Translations under genes and position numbers: made by a program | The notes under the pieces: generated by a model | Seen by the model: only the letters and a program-made list of their open reading frames with translations | What the model was told of the DNA's origin: nothing | The model's database searches: none | Shown here: positions 8,992-18,732 of the stretch, piece after piece | How positions within the stretch are numbered: position 1 is the first letter of the stretch | Layout: every line of letters begins with the position of its first letter | From: Citrobacter gillenii | Lineage (GTDB): Bacteria > Pseudomonadota > Gammaproteobacteria > Enterobacterales > Enterobacteriaceae | Assembly: GCF_013337685.1 (NCBI RefSeq) | Contig: NZ_SUQN01000012.1 | Span: 19,491 to 83,490, forward strand | Direction of reading: 5' to 3' | Length of the DNA: 64,000 bases

Positions 8992-10821
8992 CTACTCTTC
9001 GTCGTCACCATCAACATGTGCGCGGATAAGTGCCATAAACTCTTTGCCAAAACGCTCAAGTTTACGCATTCCCACGCCGTTGACGCTCAGCATTTCGCTC
9101 GGTGACACCGGCATTTGCTCGGCCATTTCAATCAGCGTGGCGTCGTTAAAGACCACATACGGCGGGATATTCTCTTCATCGGCAATGGCTTTACGCAGCT
9201 TACGCAGTTTGGCAAACAGCTTACGATCGTAGTTACCGCCAAAGGATTTCTGCATTGCGCGTGGTTTAAGCGCCACAATACGCGGCACGGCAAGCTGTAG
9301 CGGCACAACGCCGCGCAGTACCGGGCGCGCAGCTTCGGTTAACTGCAACGCGGAGTGGTGGGCAATATTCTGCGTCACCAGTCCGAGGTGAATCAGCTGG
9401 CGAATGACGCTCACCCAATGTTCGTGGCTCTGTTCACGACCAATACCGTAGACCGGCAGCTTGTCATGCGCCATCTCACGAATGCGCTGGTTATTCGCCC
9501 CGCGCAGAACCTCGACGACATAGCCCATACCAAAACGTTGGTTAACGCGGTAGATCGTCGACAGCGCTTTACGCGCATCCATTAAGCCGTCGTACTGTTT
9601 TGGCGGATCGAGACAAATATCGCAGTTGCCGCACGGCTCCTGACGCCCTTCGCCAAAATAGTTCAGCAGCACCAGACGACGGCAGGTTTGCGCCTCGGCA
9701 AAGGCCCCCATCGCATTGAGCTTGTGACGCTCGATATCCAGCAGCTGTCCGGCGGGTTTCTCTTCGAGACAACGGCGGAGCCACGCCATATCGGCCGGAT
9801 CGTAAAACAGCATCGCTTCTGCGGGCAGGCCATCACGCCCGGCACGCCCAGTTTCCTGATAGTAGGACTCGATATTACGCGGGATATCAAAATGCACCAC
9901 GAAGCGCACGTTGGGTTTGTTAATTCCCATGCCAAACGCCACGGTCGCGACAACGATTTGCAGGTCGTCGCGCTGGAATTTCTCCTGCACGTCGGCGCGC
10001 ACGTTGTTGTCCAACCCGGCATGATAGGCCCCAGCGCTGATCCCACGGCTTTGCAGACGCGCCGCGGTGTCTTCAACCTTCGCGCGGCTGTTACAGTAAA
10101 TAATGCCGGACTTTCCGCGTTGTTCCTGCACGTAGCGCATCAGTTGATCGAGCGGCTTAAACTTCTCCATTAGCATGTAGCGGATATTGGGACGGTCAAA
10201 GCTGCTGATCTGAATGAGGGGATCGTTAAGCCCGAGCAGACGCACAATATCCAGCCGGGTGGTGTCATCGGCGGTGGCCGTGAGCGCCACAAACGGCAGC
10301 GCAGGGAAACGCTGACGCAGCTGACCCAGCGCGGCATATTCCGGGCGGAAATCATGCCCCCACTGGGAAATACAGTGCGCTTCATCTACCGCCAGCAGTA
10401 CCGGGTTCCAGTGCGCCAGATTATCAAGGAAGTTATCCAGCATCAGGCGCTCGGGCGCAATGTACAGCAGGCGGATTTGCCCGCTACGGCAGCCTGCCAT
10501 CACCTCTTGCTGCTGTTCACGGCTCTGGGTGGAGTTCAGACACGCCGCCGCTACACCGTTTGCCAGCAGCTGATCGACCTGGTCTTTCATCAGGGAAATC
10601 AGCGGCGAGACAACAACGGTGAGGCCGTTCAGCAATAATGCGGGAATTTGATAACAAAGGGATTTACCACCACCGGTTGGCATAACGACCAGGCAGTCGC
10701 GGCCAGAGAGCACGGTGTCGATGATTTCTTCCTGACCAGGGCGAAACTGTTGGTAGCCAAAGGTTTCCTGCAAAACCTGTTTAGCGCCCATTTCCAGATT
10801 CAACACTTCCGCCTGCGCCAC
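8992..10821 (-). CDS. recQ: ATP-dependent DNA helicase RecQ
   Basis: A 3'-5' superfamily 2 helicase of the RecF recombination pathway. It has 609 residues, the same as E. coli RecQ. In order: Walker A MPTGGGKS (about residues 46-53), DEAH box AVDEAHC, motif VI QETGRAGRDG, the RecQ zinc site (Cys in CRRLVLLNYF and CGNCDIC), winged helix, and a C-terminal HRDC domain. The start is GTG at 10819-10821 (MAQAEVLNLE), as fixed by family alignment. It lies between the pldA terminator and rhtC. Confidence 0.97.
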   Translation of the reverse strand: MAQAEVLNLEMGAKQVLQETFGYQQFRPGQEEIIDTVLSGRDCLVVMPTGGGKSLCYQIPALLLNGLTVVVSPLISLMKDQVDQLLANGVAAACLNSTQSREQQQEVMAGCRSGQIRLLYIAPERLMLDNFLDNLAHWNPVLLAVDEAHCISQWGHDFRPEYAALGQLRQRFPALPFVALTATADDTTRLDIVRLLGLNDPLIQISSFDRPNIRYMLMEKFKPLDQLMRYVQEQRGKSGIIYCNSRAKVEDTAARLQSRGISAGAYHAGLDNNVRADVQEKFQRDDLQIVVATVAFGMGINKPNVRFVVHFDIPRNIESYYQETGRAGRDGLPAEAMLFYDPADMAWLRRCLEEKPAGQLLDIERHKLNAMGAFAEAQTCRRLVLLNYFGEGRQEPCGNCDICLDPPKQYDGLMDARKALSTIYRVNQRFGMGYVVEVLRGANNQRIREMAHDKLPVYGIGREQSHEHWVSVIRQLIHLGLVTQNIAHHSALQLTEAARPVLRGVVPLQLAVPRIVALKPRAMQKSFGGNYDRKLFAKLRKLRKAIADEENIPPYVVFNDATLIEMAEQMPVSPSEMLSVNGVGMRKLERFGKEFMALIRAHVDGDDEE

Positions 10822-10839
10822 ATTAACCCCGTTAACCTT

Positions 10840-10870
10840 AAATAAAAACAGGCGCTATTTTCAGCGCCTG
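10840..10870 (-). terminator. Intrinsic terminator downstream of pldA
   Basis: Read on the minus strand, an 8-bp stem CAGGCGCT/AGCGCCTG with a 6-base loop is followed by a U-rich TTTTTATT tail. It lies between the pldA stop and the recQ start, so it ends the pldA transcript. Confidence 0.85.
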
Positions 10871-10909
10871 AGAGAGAAACTGCAATGATTAAAATACTCT
10901 CAATGCCGA

Positions 10910-11779
10910 TCAGAAGATATCGTTGAGCATTACGCCCACGCCAACGCGCGTCTGATTAAAGTTATAGTCAATCAGCGACTCGCCATAACCACTGTAGACC
11001 TGCGTATAAAGACGAACATGTTTGGTGATGGGGTAGCTGACACCCAACTCAGCGCCGCCGTAGCCGGTATTCCAGTTGTACTGACCTTTCGCGCTTAACA
11101 CGGCGTCACCGAGGTGGTAACCCAGTTTGAGCTGATAGTAGCCCATATATTTAGTGATATCAGGGTTATCGTCAGTGCTGCCGATGACGTACCACGGCTT
11201 CACTTCTACCAGCCAGTTACCGTTTTCTGCCATCAGGCGGGTATACAGGCGGTTCCAGCTGCGCGAGGTCGGTTCGGAACGACCGTTAGAGTCGTGGTTG
11301 TATCCCATTTCCACATCACGTAGCGTCCAGCCGGCAACGCGGTAATCGGTGGCGAAACCGAGGAACAGTTGTGGTTCGTAGTTAGTTTCGCGAAACGGTG
11401 CCGATTCTTCGCTATTAGAAAGCTGCCACCAGGATTTCTGGGTATAGGAACCACCAAGCACGGAGTTCGGGCCTAAAATCCCGCGCCACAGCGGAAACGC
11501 CAGGCTCAGCTGAAACTTCACCTCATCTTTACGCGCATTTTCAGACCAGCTATAGCTGCTGATGGCCTCTTTATTCATGTCGCTGGTATTGGTGTAGATG
11601 AGGTAGTTGGTGTCATAAGGGTAAAGCGTGAAAGGATTGTCATGCTCTTGCAGCATGTTGGCAATAATACTGCCGCGCACAGCGGGTGCATCATGAATCT
11701 CTTTCACCGTCGCTTCCTGCGCATACACGGTCAACGGCAGCATAACTGCTGGTAGTAACCATCCCAGAATCGCCCGCAT
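10910..11779 (-). CDS. pldA: Outer membrane phospholipase A (OMPLA) PldA
   Basis: A calcium-dependent outer-membrane beta-barrel phospholipase that removes misplaced phospholipids from the outer leaflet. It has 289 residues including a signal peptide (about 1-20, cleaved after VYA). The catalytic His and Ser lie in GYNHDSNGRS, with the supporting Asn further on in RSWNRLY, and the protein ends in an aromatic residue (NDIF) as barrel proteins do. It is divergent from yigI across 165 bp. Confidence 0.96.
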   Translation of the reverse strand: MRAILGWLLPAVMLPLTVYAQEATVKEIHDAPAVRGSIIANMLQEHDNPFTLYPYDTNYLIYTNTSDMNKEAISSYSWSENARKDEVKFQLSLAFPLWRGILGPNSVLGGSYTQKSWWQLSNSEESAPFRETNYEPQLFLGFATDYRVAGWTLRDVEMGYNHDSNGRSEPTSRSWNRLYTRLMAENGNWLVEVKPWYVIGSTDDNPDITKYMGYYQLKLGYHLGDAVLSAKGQYNWNTGYGGAELGVSYPITKHVRLYTQVYSGYGESLIDYNFNQTRVGVGVMLNDIF

Positions 11780-11944
11780 CGGTCATGTTCTCCTGAACTA
11801 AAATATTGATGAATTGTAAGATTTTATTGATAGCATTTTACATACTTAGTGCGCTCTTCGTTAGTTATCCCGTCCCAAAGTAGAAAACAACAATTAAGAA
11901 GCATAATATCAACACCTCATTAACCATCGAGAGTTAGGGATTGT

Positions 11945-12412
11945 ATGTCTGCCGTACTGACTGCTGAGCAAGCACTGAAATTAGTGGGCGAAATGTTTGT
12001 CTACCATATGCCGTTTAACCGGGCGCTGGGGCTGGAGCTGGAACGTTACGAAAAAGAGTTTGCCCAACTGGCCTTTAATAACCAACCGATGATGGTCGGC
12101 AACTGGGCGCAAAGCATCCTGCATGGTGGCGTGATTGCCTCAGCATTGGACGTAGCAGCCGGACTGGTGTGCGTGGGCAGTACGCTGACCCGTCATGAAA
12201 CCATCAGCGAGGACGAGCTGCGCCAGCGGATGTCGCGCATGGGAACCATCGATCTCCGCGTCGATTATCTGCGCCCAGGCAGGGGGAATCGCTTCACGGC
12301 TACCAGCAGTTTGCTGCGGGCAGGCAATAAAGTTGCCGTTGCACGCGTGGAGCTGCATAACGAAGAGCAGCTTTATATCGCCAGCGCCACCGCAACGTAT
12401 ATGGTGGGGTAA
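11945..12412 (+). CDS. yigI: Hotdog-fold thioesterase YigI
   Basis: A 155-residue PaaI-type hotdog protein. The segment [15 protein letters not shown] is the usual helix-start region that carries the catalytic acid, followed by the strand [13 protein letters not shown] typical of acyl-CoA thioesterases. E. coli YigI has been reported as an acyl-CoA thioesterase; the substrate here is inferred. It precedes rarD by 51 bp on the same strand and is divergent from pldA. Confidence 0.9.
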   Translation: MSAVLTAEQALKLVGEMFVYHMPFNRALGLELERYEKEFAQLAFNNQPMMVGNWAQSILHGGVIASALDVAAGLVCVGSTLTRHETISEDELRQRMSRMGTIDLRVDYLRPGRGNRFTATSSLLRAGNKVAVARVELHNEEQLYIASATATYMVG

Positions 12413-12463
12413 GCGCCTGAAACAAGGTAAACTGCTGTTACATTTCTGAAATGAGTTTTCCCG

Positions 12464-13360
12464 ATGGATGCTAAGCAAACGCGGCAGGGCGTATTACTCG
12501 CTCTTGCTGCCTATTTTATTTGGGGCATTGCACCCGCATATTTCAAGTTGATTTACTACGTCCCCGCAGACGAGATCCTGACGCACCGTGTGATTTGGTC
12601 ATTTTTCTTTATGGTGGTGTTGATGAGCATCAGCCGCCAATGGTCAGGGGTCAAAACGCTGCTGCAAACGCCAAAGAAGGTTTTCCTGCTGGCGCTTTCC
12701 GCGGTGCTCATCGGCGGAAACTGGCTGCTATTCATTTGGGCGGTCAACAACCACCATATGCTGGAAGCCAGCCTCGGCTACTTTATTAACCCCCTGGTGA
12801 ATATTGTATTGGGCATGATTTTCCTCGGTGAGCGCTTTCGCCGCATGCAGTGGCTGGCCGTACTGCTCGCCGCCTGCGGCGTGTTGGTACAGTTGTGGAC
12901 GTTTGGATCACTGCCAATCATTGCGCTGGGACTGGCCTTCAGCTTTGCTTTTTATGGCCTGGTGCGTAAGAAGATCGCCGTCGAGGCGCAAACCGGCATG
13001 CTGATCGAAACCTTGTGGCTGTTACCGATTGCGGCAATCTATCTGTTTGGTATTGCCGACAGCCCAACCAGCCATATGGGACAGAACCCCATGTCGCTCA
13101 ATCTGTTGCTGATTGCAGCAGGGGTCGTGACCACCATTCCACTGCTGTGCTTTACCGGTGCAGCGACCCGTCTGCGTCTGTCCACGCTGGGCTTTTTCCA
13201 GTATATCGGGCCGACGCTGATGTTCCTGCTGGCGGTAACATTCTACGGTGAAGTACCGGGCGCAGATAAGATGGTGACGTTCGCCTTTATCTGGGTCGCG
13301 CTGGCGATATTCGTGATGGATGCGATTTATACCCTACGCAGAACGCGAAGGGGGCTGTGA
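12464..13360 (+). CDS. rarD: EamA/DMT family transporter RarD
   Basis: A 298-residue inner-membrane protein with about ten membrane segments (E. coli RarD has 296). It starts MDAKQTRQGVLLAL and carries the conserved NNHHMLEASLGYFINPLVN segment of the RarD branch. Its transported substrate is not established; it was named for a chloramphenicol-related phenotype. In K-12 yigG and yigF follow; here only a BIME separates rarD from corA. Confidence 0.93.
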   Translation: MDAKQTRQGVLLALAAYFIWGIAPAYFKLIYYVPADEILTHRVIWSFFFMVVLMSISRQWSGVKTLLQTPKKVFLLALSAVLIGGNWLLFIWAVNNHHMLEASLGYFINPLVNIVLGMIFLGERFRRMQWLAVLLAACGVLVQLWTFGSLPIIALGLAFSFAFYGLVRKKIAVEAQTGMLIETLWLLPIAAIYLFGIADSPTSHMGQNPMSLNLLLIAAGVVTTIPLLCFTGAATRLRLSTLGFFQYIGPTLMFLLAVTFYGEVPGADKMVTFAFIWVALAIFVMDAIYTLRRTRRGL

Positions 13361-13383
13361 TTGCGCCTGATGGCACTGATTTT

Positions 13384-13456
13384 GTAGGCCGGATAAGACG
13401 GTTACGTCGCCATCCGGCATCTTTCTGCCTGATGGCGCTGCGCTTATCAGGCCTAC
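13384..13456. repeat. BIME (two REP units) between rarD and corA
   Basis: Two inverted REP units: GTAGGCCGGATAAG to CCATCCGGCA at 13384-13419, and TGCCTGATGGCGC to ATCAGGCCTAC at 13427-13456. They sit between the convergent 3' ends of rarD and corA, where K-12 has yigF and yigG. Confidence 0.9.
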
Positions 13457-13477
13457 GGGAGCGTTAATAATTCTCTG

Positions 13478-14428
13478 CTACAGCCAGTTCTTGCGCTTAA
13501 AGTACAAATACGGCGCCAGGCCCGCGAGCATCATAAAAACAATCGCTCCGGGGTAACCGAAGCTCCAGTGCAGTTCCGGCATGAACTCAAAGTTCATGCC
13601 GTAGCTGGATGCCACCAGCGTCGGCGGCAGGAACACGACGGAAACCACCGAGAAGATCTTGATGATGCGGTTCTGTTCGATGTTGATAAAGCCCATCGCC
13701 GCCTGCATCAGGAAGTTAACCTTCTGGAACAGGGATTCATTGTGCGGCAGCAGGGATTCGATATCTCGCAGGATCTCGCGCGCCTGCTCCAGTTGACCGC
13801 CCGGCAGTCGCGCCTTACGCACCAGGAAGTTTAATGCGCGCTGGGTATCCATCAGACACAGACGAACTTTCCAGCCGATATCTTCCAGTTCCGCCAGCGT
13901 GGAGAGCGCTTCGTCATATTCATCGCCCTGACGCCCTTCCATAATCACGCGGCTGAGTTTTTCCAGATCGCTGTAGATATTTTCTATTTCATCCGCCAGC
14001 TGTTCAATTTTCGTTTCGAACAGATCGAGCAGCAGCTCGTAAGCGTTGCCGTCGACCATCGACTGGCTGCGCGCACGCATACGGTACAGGCGAAACGCTG
14101 GCAGTTCGCGCTCGCGCAGGGTAAACAGACGACCTTCGCGAATGGTGAATGCCACGGTTGAGTTGCCCGCATGATCGTCGGCATCTTCATAGAAGAAGAA
14201 GGAGTGGATGTGCAGGCCGTCTTCGTCTTCAAAAAAACGTGCGGATGCTTCGATGTCTTCCAGTTCAGGGCGCGTAGCCAGGTTCTGGCCCAAGTCCTTT
14301 TGCACACGGTTTCGTTCATCGTCATCCGGCTCGACTAAATCGACCCAAACCGAACTGGCGAGATGATCAATTTCATCCGCCTCAAGACGTATTAAACGAT
14401 TGTTTTCCAGTTGAAATGCGCTCAGCAT
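13478..14428 (-). CDS. corA: Magnesium/cobalt transporter CorA
   Basis: A pentameric Mg2+ channel of the inner membrane, also passing Co2+ and Ni2+. It has 316 residues: a large cytoplasmic funnel domain, then two C-terminal membrane helices with the [10 protein letters not shown] signature (GMN at about 277-279) and a basic tail KRKNWL. I chose ATG at 14426-14428, which gives the family length and has GGAG upstream; a TTG five codons earlier is open but overlaps that site. A long structured leader lies upstream. Confidence 0.97.
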   Translation of the reverse strand: MLSAFQLENNRLIRLEADEIDHLASSVWVDLVEPDDDERNRVQKDLGQNLATRPELEDIEASARFFEDEDGLHIHSFFFYEDADDHAGNSTVAFTIREGRLFTLRERELPAFRLYRMRARSQSMVDGNAYELLLDLFETKIEQLADEIENIYSDLEKLSRVIMEGRQGDEYDEALSTLAELEDIGWKVRLCLMDTQRALNFLVRKARLPGGQLEQAREILRDIESLLPHNESLFQKVNFLMQAAMGFINIEQNRIIKIFSVVSVVFLPPTLVASSYGMNFEFMPELHWSFGYPGAIVFMMLAGLAPYLYFKRKNWL

Positions 14429-14501
14429 GACCGGGACTCCCAATGCAAAAAATTATCGGACAGTTCGGTGGGCACACAGAAACAAATTGGGTTTCAGACC
14501 A

Positions 14502-14570
14502 TTAAACAGCCTGACTCGGCGCGACGAGAAAAAACAGAAGGTCGCTGACAACCGCGAAGGCTATCAGCAA
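14502..14570 (-). CDS. Candidate corA leader peptide
   Basis: A 22-codon frame starting at TTG (14568-14570) and ending at TAA (14502-14504) would encode a hydrophobic peptide, MLIAFAVVSDLLFFLVAPSQ followed by AV. An AAGG element lies about 10 bases upstream. Its start is inside a hairpin. Salmonella corA has a leader-encoded short peptide (corL) that affects Rho-dependent termination; whether this frame is its counterpart I cannot tell, and another weak frame overlaps it. Confidence 0.3.
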   Translation of the reverse strand: MLIAFAVVSDLLFFLVAPSQAV

Positions 14571-14609
14571 AAAGGGATAGCCTTAGGAGTTGATCCTGGA
14601 TGACAGGAT
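14559..14609 (-). promoter_or_regulatory. Structured 5' leader of corA
   Basis: Two hairpins are visible in the long corA leader: GGCTATC (14559-14565) pairing with GATAGCC (14576-14582), and ATCCTG (14593-14598) pairing with CAGGAT (14604-14609). The gap from corA to the uvrD-side BIME holds no full gene; K-12 has yigE here. A long structured leader fits the Mg2+-responsive, Rho-linked control known for Salmonella corA; the mechanism here is inferred. Confidence 0.5.
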
Positions 14610-14800
14610 AATGAGCCAGTATCTACTGGGTGTGTCCAAGGCGAATGTCCTCTTAGCGTAATCGTGCGCGCATGTTACGCCAGCAAAATTTTGACGTCAA
14701 CACGCAACAGATGGCGAAAAAGTAATAATTTCCCCTCATGCTGCAAGGTTAGCAGAACGGGGGGATTTATCTATGATTTCAGAATATTAACCGAAAGATT

Positions 14801-14885
14801 GCCGGATGGTGGCTTCGCCTTATCCGGCCTACAAATCATAATATTAAGCGACATGCAGGCCTGATAAGCGTAGCGCCATCAGGCG
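14801..14885. repeat. BIME (two REP units) downstream of uvrD
   Basis: REP units at 14801-14832 (GCCGGATGGTGGC to TATCCGGCCTAC) and 14855-14885 (GCAGGCCTGATAAGCG to CGCCATCAGGCG) in opposite orientation. The second ends one base before the uvrD stop codon complement, so it lies at the 3' end of the uvrD mRNA. Confidence 0.9.
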
Positions 14886-14886
14886 A

Positions 14887-17049
14887 TCAAACGGTTTCTA
14901 GTCTGGCGTAGGCAGCAACCAGCCATTTGATCCCCTGCCCCTGGAACGCGACCTGCAAACGACTGTGTTCACCGCTACCTTCCAGGTTGACGATGGTGCC
15001 CTCGCCAAATTTGGCGTGACGCACACGCTGACCGAGCTTATAGCCAGTGTCGTTCTCCGCCATCGGCGTACCCATCCGTTGATGACTTACCGGACGGCTG
15101 ACCGTGGCGCGCAGGCGAACCTCTTCCACGCAGGTCTCTGGTAATTCACCAATAAACCGGGATGGACGGTGGTAAACCTCTTTGCCGTACAGGCGACGCG
15201 TTTCGGCGTAGGTCAACGTCAGTTTCTGCATCGCACGGGTAACGCCCACATAGGCCAGTCGGCGTTCCTCTTCGAGGCGCCCACCTTCATCGAGTGACAT
15301 CTGGCTGGGGAACATGCCCTCTTCCATTCCGACAATAAACACCTGCGGGAACTCCAGACCTTTGGCTGAGTGCAAGGTCATTAGCTGGACCGCATCCTGC
15401 CAGGTATCCGCCTGCCCTTCGCCCGCTTCCAGCGCCGCGTGGGAGAGGAACGCCTGTAGCGGCATCAAGTCTTCGTCTTCTTCGTTGTAGCTGAACTGGC
15501 GCGTTGCCGTCACCAGTTCCTCTAAGTTTTCGATACGCGTCTGGCCCTTCTCACCTTTTTCCTGCTCGTACATCATGCGCAGGCCGGAGTCTTTTATTAC
15601 CCGGTCGGTCTGCACGTGCAGCGGCATATCGGCGGTTTCCTGCGCCAGTGCGTCGATAAGTTCCATAAAGCGCTGTAGTGCGCTGGCGGCACGCCCGGCC
15701 AGGGCTTTTTCCTGCAGCAGTTCACGACACGCCTGCCACATTGTCAGCTGGCGGTCGCGCGAGGTCTGCCGCACCACGTCCAGCGTACGATCGCCGATAC
15801 CGCGCGTGGGGGTATTCACCACACGCTCGAACGCGGCGTCGTCGTTACGATTAGCTATCAGACGCAGGTAAGAGAGCGCGTCTTTGATTTCCTGACGCTC
15901 GAAGAAGCGCATTCCACCGTAAATACGGTACGGCATGCTGGCCTGCAACAGCGCTTCTTCCAGCACGCGCGACTGGGCGTTGCTGCGATAAAGAATGGCG
16001 CACTGTGTCAACTGACCGCCATTGTCCTGCCAGGCTTTGATGCGGTTAACCACAAAACGCGCTTCATCGAGTTCGTTGAACGCGCAATAGAGTGAGATCG
16101 GCTCACCGTCGACGCCCTCGGTCCACAGCTTTTTACCCAAACGCCCGTTATTGTTCTCAATCAGGGCGTTAGCCGCGCTAAGGATATTGTTGGTCGAGCG
16201 GTAGTTCTGCTCCAGACGAATAGTTTCAGCACCGGGGAAGTCGTTGAGGAAGCGCTGGATGTTTTCCACCTGCGCCCCGCGCCAACCGTAGATTGACTGA
16301 TCATCATCGCCGACGATCATCACCTTGCCGGTGTCACCCGCCAGCAGGCGGATCCAGGCGTACTGGATATTGTTCGTATCCTGGAATTCGTCCACCAGGA
16401 TGTTGGTAAAACGTTCGCGGTAGTGCTGCAGAATGTGCGGTTTGTTGAGCCACAGTTCATGCGCGCGCAGCAGCAGCTCGGCGAAATCCACCAGCCCGGC
16501 GCGATCGCACGCTTCCTGGTAGGCCTGGTAAACCTTCTGCCAGGTTTGCTCGACCGGATTGCCGTAGCTCTGCAAATGGTGCGGGCGCAGCCCTTCGTCT
16601 TTCTGGCTGTTGATAAACCACATAGCTTGGCGCGCTGGCCACTGCTTCTCATCGAGGTTCATCGCTTTGATCAGACGCTTCAGCAGGCGCAGCTGGTCTT
16701 CGCTGTCGAGGATCTGGAAATCCTGCGGCAGGTTGGCATCCATATGGTGCGCACGCAGCAGGCGGTGTGCCAGACCGTGGAAGGTACCGACCCACATACC
16801 GCCCTGGCTGGTTCCCATGATCTGACCAATACGGTGGCGCATTTCTGCCGCCGCTTTGTTGGTAAAGGTCACCGCCATAATCGAGTATGGCGAGTTGTTT
16901 TCAACCGTCAGTAACCAGGCGATGCGGTGTACCAGCACGCGCGTTTTACCACTCCCCGCGCCTGCCAGAACCAGCATGTTGCTGCGTGGCGCGGCCACAG
17001 CCTGGCGCTGTTCGTCATTGAGGCTATCGAGCAGGTAAGAAACGTCCAT
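14887..17049 (-). CDS. uvrD: DNA helicase II UvrD
   Basis: A superfamily 1A 3'-5' helicase acting in nucleotide excision repair (releasing UvrC and the excised oligomer), mismatch repair and removal of RecA. Motifs in order: Walker A AGAGSGKT (near residue 30), [40 protein letters not shown]-type motif V, and YVGVTRA. I chose ATG at 17047-17049 (MDVSYLLDSL), giving the E. coli length of 720; a start six codons upstream is not supported. A LexA box lies 37 bp upstream, so SOS induction is expected. Confidence 0.97.
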   Translation of the reverse strand: MDVSYLLDSLNDEQRQAVAAPRSNMLVLAGAGSGKTRVLVHRIAWLLTVENNSPYSIMAVTFTNKAAAEMRHRIGQIMGTSQGGMWVGTFHGLAHRLLRAHHMDANLPQDFQILDSEDQLRLLKRLIKAMNLDEKQWPARQAMWFINSQKDEGLRPHHLQSYGNPVEQTWQKVYQAYQEACDRAGLVDFAELLLRAHELWLNKPHILQHYRERFTNILVDEFQDTNNIQYAWIRLLAGDTGKVMIVGDDDQSIYGWRGAQVENIQRFLNDFPGAETIRLEQNYRSTNNILSAANALIENNNGRLGKKLWTEGVDGEPISLYCAFNELDEARFVVNRIKAWQDNGGQLTQCAILYRSNAQSRVLEEALLQASMPYRIYGGMRFFERQEIKDALSYLRLIANRNDDAAFERVVNTPTRGIGDRTLDVVRQTSRDRQLTMWQACRELLQEKALAGRAASALQRFMELIDALAQETADMPLHVQTDRVIKDSGLRMMYEQEKGEKGQTRIENLEELVTATRQFSYNEEDEDLMPLQAFLSHAALEAGEGQADTWQDAVQLMTLHSAKGLEFPQVFIVGMEEGMFPSQMSLDEGGRLEEERRLAYVGVTRAMQKLTLTYAETRRLYGKEVYHRPSRFIGELPETCVEEVRLRATVSRPVSHQRMGTPMAENDTGYKLGQRVRHAKFGEGTIVNLEGSGEHSRLQVAFQGQGIKWLVAAYARLETV

Positions 17050-17085
17050 TGGCACCGCCGGAATCAACAGGGCCCAGCCGGACCC

Positions 17086-17101
17086 CTGGGAATTTATACA
17101 G
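17086..17101. promoter_or_regulatory. LexA (SOS) box upstream of uvrD
   Basis: On the minus strand the site reads CTGTATAAATTCCCAG, close to the LexA consensus CTGT-N8-ACAG and nearly the same as the E. coli uvrD box. It lies between yigB and uvrD, where it would control the uvrD-proximal promoter. Confidence 0.85.
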
Positions 17102-17113
17102 AGTTGTTGATGA

Positions 17114-17830
17114 TTATATCAGCGAGGTCAGAGATGCCAACTGTGAAATTTCGATATGCGGCAGTAAACGGCTGTCAGCGATTTGCATCAGGTCGGCATT
17201 TTCCGGCTTGATCCAGCAGGCCTGCATGCCACAGCGGATGGCCCCGGCGACATCTGTCGTCAGGTCGTCACCGACGTGCAGGATCTCACCCATGGACATA
17301 TTCAGTTTTTCCGCCGCCAGCAAATACATGTCGCTGAACGGTTTTGATCGCCCATCGGGGCCGGCACGCAGCACAAACTCAAAATATTCGCCCAGACCAA
17401 ACAGCTCCGGCTGCGCGTTACCGTTGGTGATCGCCACCAGCGGCCACTTGCGGGCCAGTACCTTCAACGTGTCATGCGTAGATTGCGGGACGTCGATGCG
17501 GCTGCGCCATTTGGCGAAGTTCATCATCGCCGCGTTCGCCCCCATTTTCGCCTCTGCCGCCGACAGGCCAGCCTCCAGCATAGCGCGCTCTACGGCACGA
17601 TGACGCCATTGGGTGACGTCATGGTAAATATCCGGCTCGGCGTCGCGCACAGCCTGGCGCAGGCGCTGCAGGTCGGTATTTTGTAAGGAGCTCAGCGCCG
17701 GGTGATAATTTTGCACAAACGCGAGCGCTTCCTGCTCGGTGCGCGTGATAACGGGACGGTTATCGTAAAGGGTGTCATCAAGGTCAAAGGTGAGCGCAGA
17801 AATACGCCCCAAAGGCCGGTAAAAACGCAT
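17114..17830 (-). CDS. yigB: HAD phosphatase YigB (flavin pathway/FMN phosphatase)
   Basis: A 238-residue HAD hydrolase with the nucleophile motif FDLDDTLYD (Asp16, Asp18), ITNGN for motif II and [13 protein letters not shown] for the acidic motif. E. coli YigB dephosphorylates FMN and the riboflavin precursor 5-amino-6-(5-phospho-D-ribitylamino)uracil. Its ATG overlaps the xerC stop by one base (TAATG), so it is translationally coupled in the dapF-yigA-xerC-yigB group. Confidence 0.94.
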   Translation of the reverse strand: MRFYRPLGRISALTFDLDDTLYDNRPVITRTEQEALAFVQNYHPALSSLQNTDLQRLRQAVRDAEPDIYHDVTQWRHRAVERAMLEAGLSAAEAKMGANAAMMNFAKWRSRIDVPQSTHDTLKVLARKWPLVAITNGNAQPELFGLGEYFEFVLRAGPDGRSKPFSDMYLLAAEKLNMSMGEILHVGDDLTTDVAGAIRCGMQACWIKPENADLMQIADSRLLPHIEISQLASLTSLI

Positions 17831-18732
17831 TATTTCCCCCGTTTGGCGCGCGGATGCGCCGCATCGTACACTGAAGCCAGGTGTTGAAAATCAAGATGGG
17901 TATAGATTTGCGTGGTAGAGAGGTTGGCGTGTCCCAACAGCTCTTGTACCCCGCGCAGGTCGCCGCTCGACTCCAGCATATGCGTCGCAAACGAGTGGCG
18001 CAGTTTATGGGGATGCACATGGCTATTCAGCCCCTGCTTGATACCCCATTCGGCAAAACGTTTCTGCACGTTACGCGCGGAGATACGTTTGCCCAGTTTT
18101 GACAGAAAAAGCGCGTCTTCGTCACTGCCGAAAAGCCCGCGCAGATCCAGCCAGTGTTCAATCCAAGCCACCGCATTGCGGCCAATTGGCAGGCGGCGCT
18201 CTTTGCTGCCTTTACCCATCACCCACACTTCGCCGGTGTCGAGATCGAGATGTTTAATATCCAGGCCAACCAGTTCCGACAAACGCAGTCCCGCGCCGTA
18301 CATCACCTCCAGCATAGCCCGGTCGCGCACGGCGAGGGGATCGTTGAGATCGATATCCAGCAGTCGGTTAACGTCATCCACATCAATATTTTTCGGCAGA
18401 TGCCGCGGTGCCTTCGGCGCAGAAATACCTTTTGCCGGGTTGGCTTTCAGCTCACCCTGATTCACCAGCCAGTCGAAGAAACTGCGTAAGGCGGAGAGGC
18501 GCAATGCCAGGCTCGCCGGTCCCAGACCGTTGCGGCGACTGCGCACAGCAACACTGCGCACCCTTGCTGCATCACATTGTTGCCAGCTTTGCAGGCCGGT
18601 TTCTTCGGCTATCGCGATGATGGCATCCAGCTGACGCCGATAATTGAGTAACGTGATGGGACTAAGCTGACGCTCCACGCCCAGATAGCGTAAGAAGCGT
18701 GCAACGTCCTGAGAAAGAGGTGAGTCGGTCAT
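17830..18732 (-). CDS. xerC: Tyrosine recombinase XerC
   Basis: Acts with XerD at dif to resolve chromosome dimers at division, and on plasmid cer-type sites. It has 300 residues (E. coli 298). The N-terminal SAM-like core-binding domain runs to about residue 100. Catalytic residues follow: Arg in [12 protein letters not shown], Lys in [22 protein letters not shown], and [14 protein letters not shown] with the nucleophile Tyr277. ATG overlaps the yigA stop by four bases (ATGA). Confidence 0.97.
   Translation of the reverse strand: MTDSPLSQDVARFLRYLGVERQLSPITLLNYRRQLDAIIAIAEETGLQSWQQCDAARVRSVAVRSRRNGLGPASLALRLSALRSFFDWLVNQGELKANPAKGISAPKAPRHLPKNIDVDDVNRLLDIDLNDPLAVRDRAMLEVMYGAGLRLSELVGLDIKHLDLDTGEVWVMGKGSKERRLPIGRNAVAWIEHWLDLRGLFGSDEDALFLSKLGKRISARNVQKRFAEWGIKQGLNSHVHPHKLRHSFATHMLESSGDLRGVQELLGHANLSTTQIYTHLDFQHLASVYDAAHPRAKRGK

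Noticed and set aside
13384..13456. Repeated palindromes here and elsewhere as CRISPR or transposon ends
   Set aside because: Sequence, size and position between gene ends identify them as REP/BIME elements; there is no array structure or cas gene.
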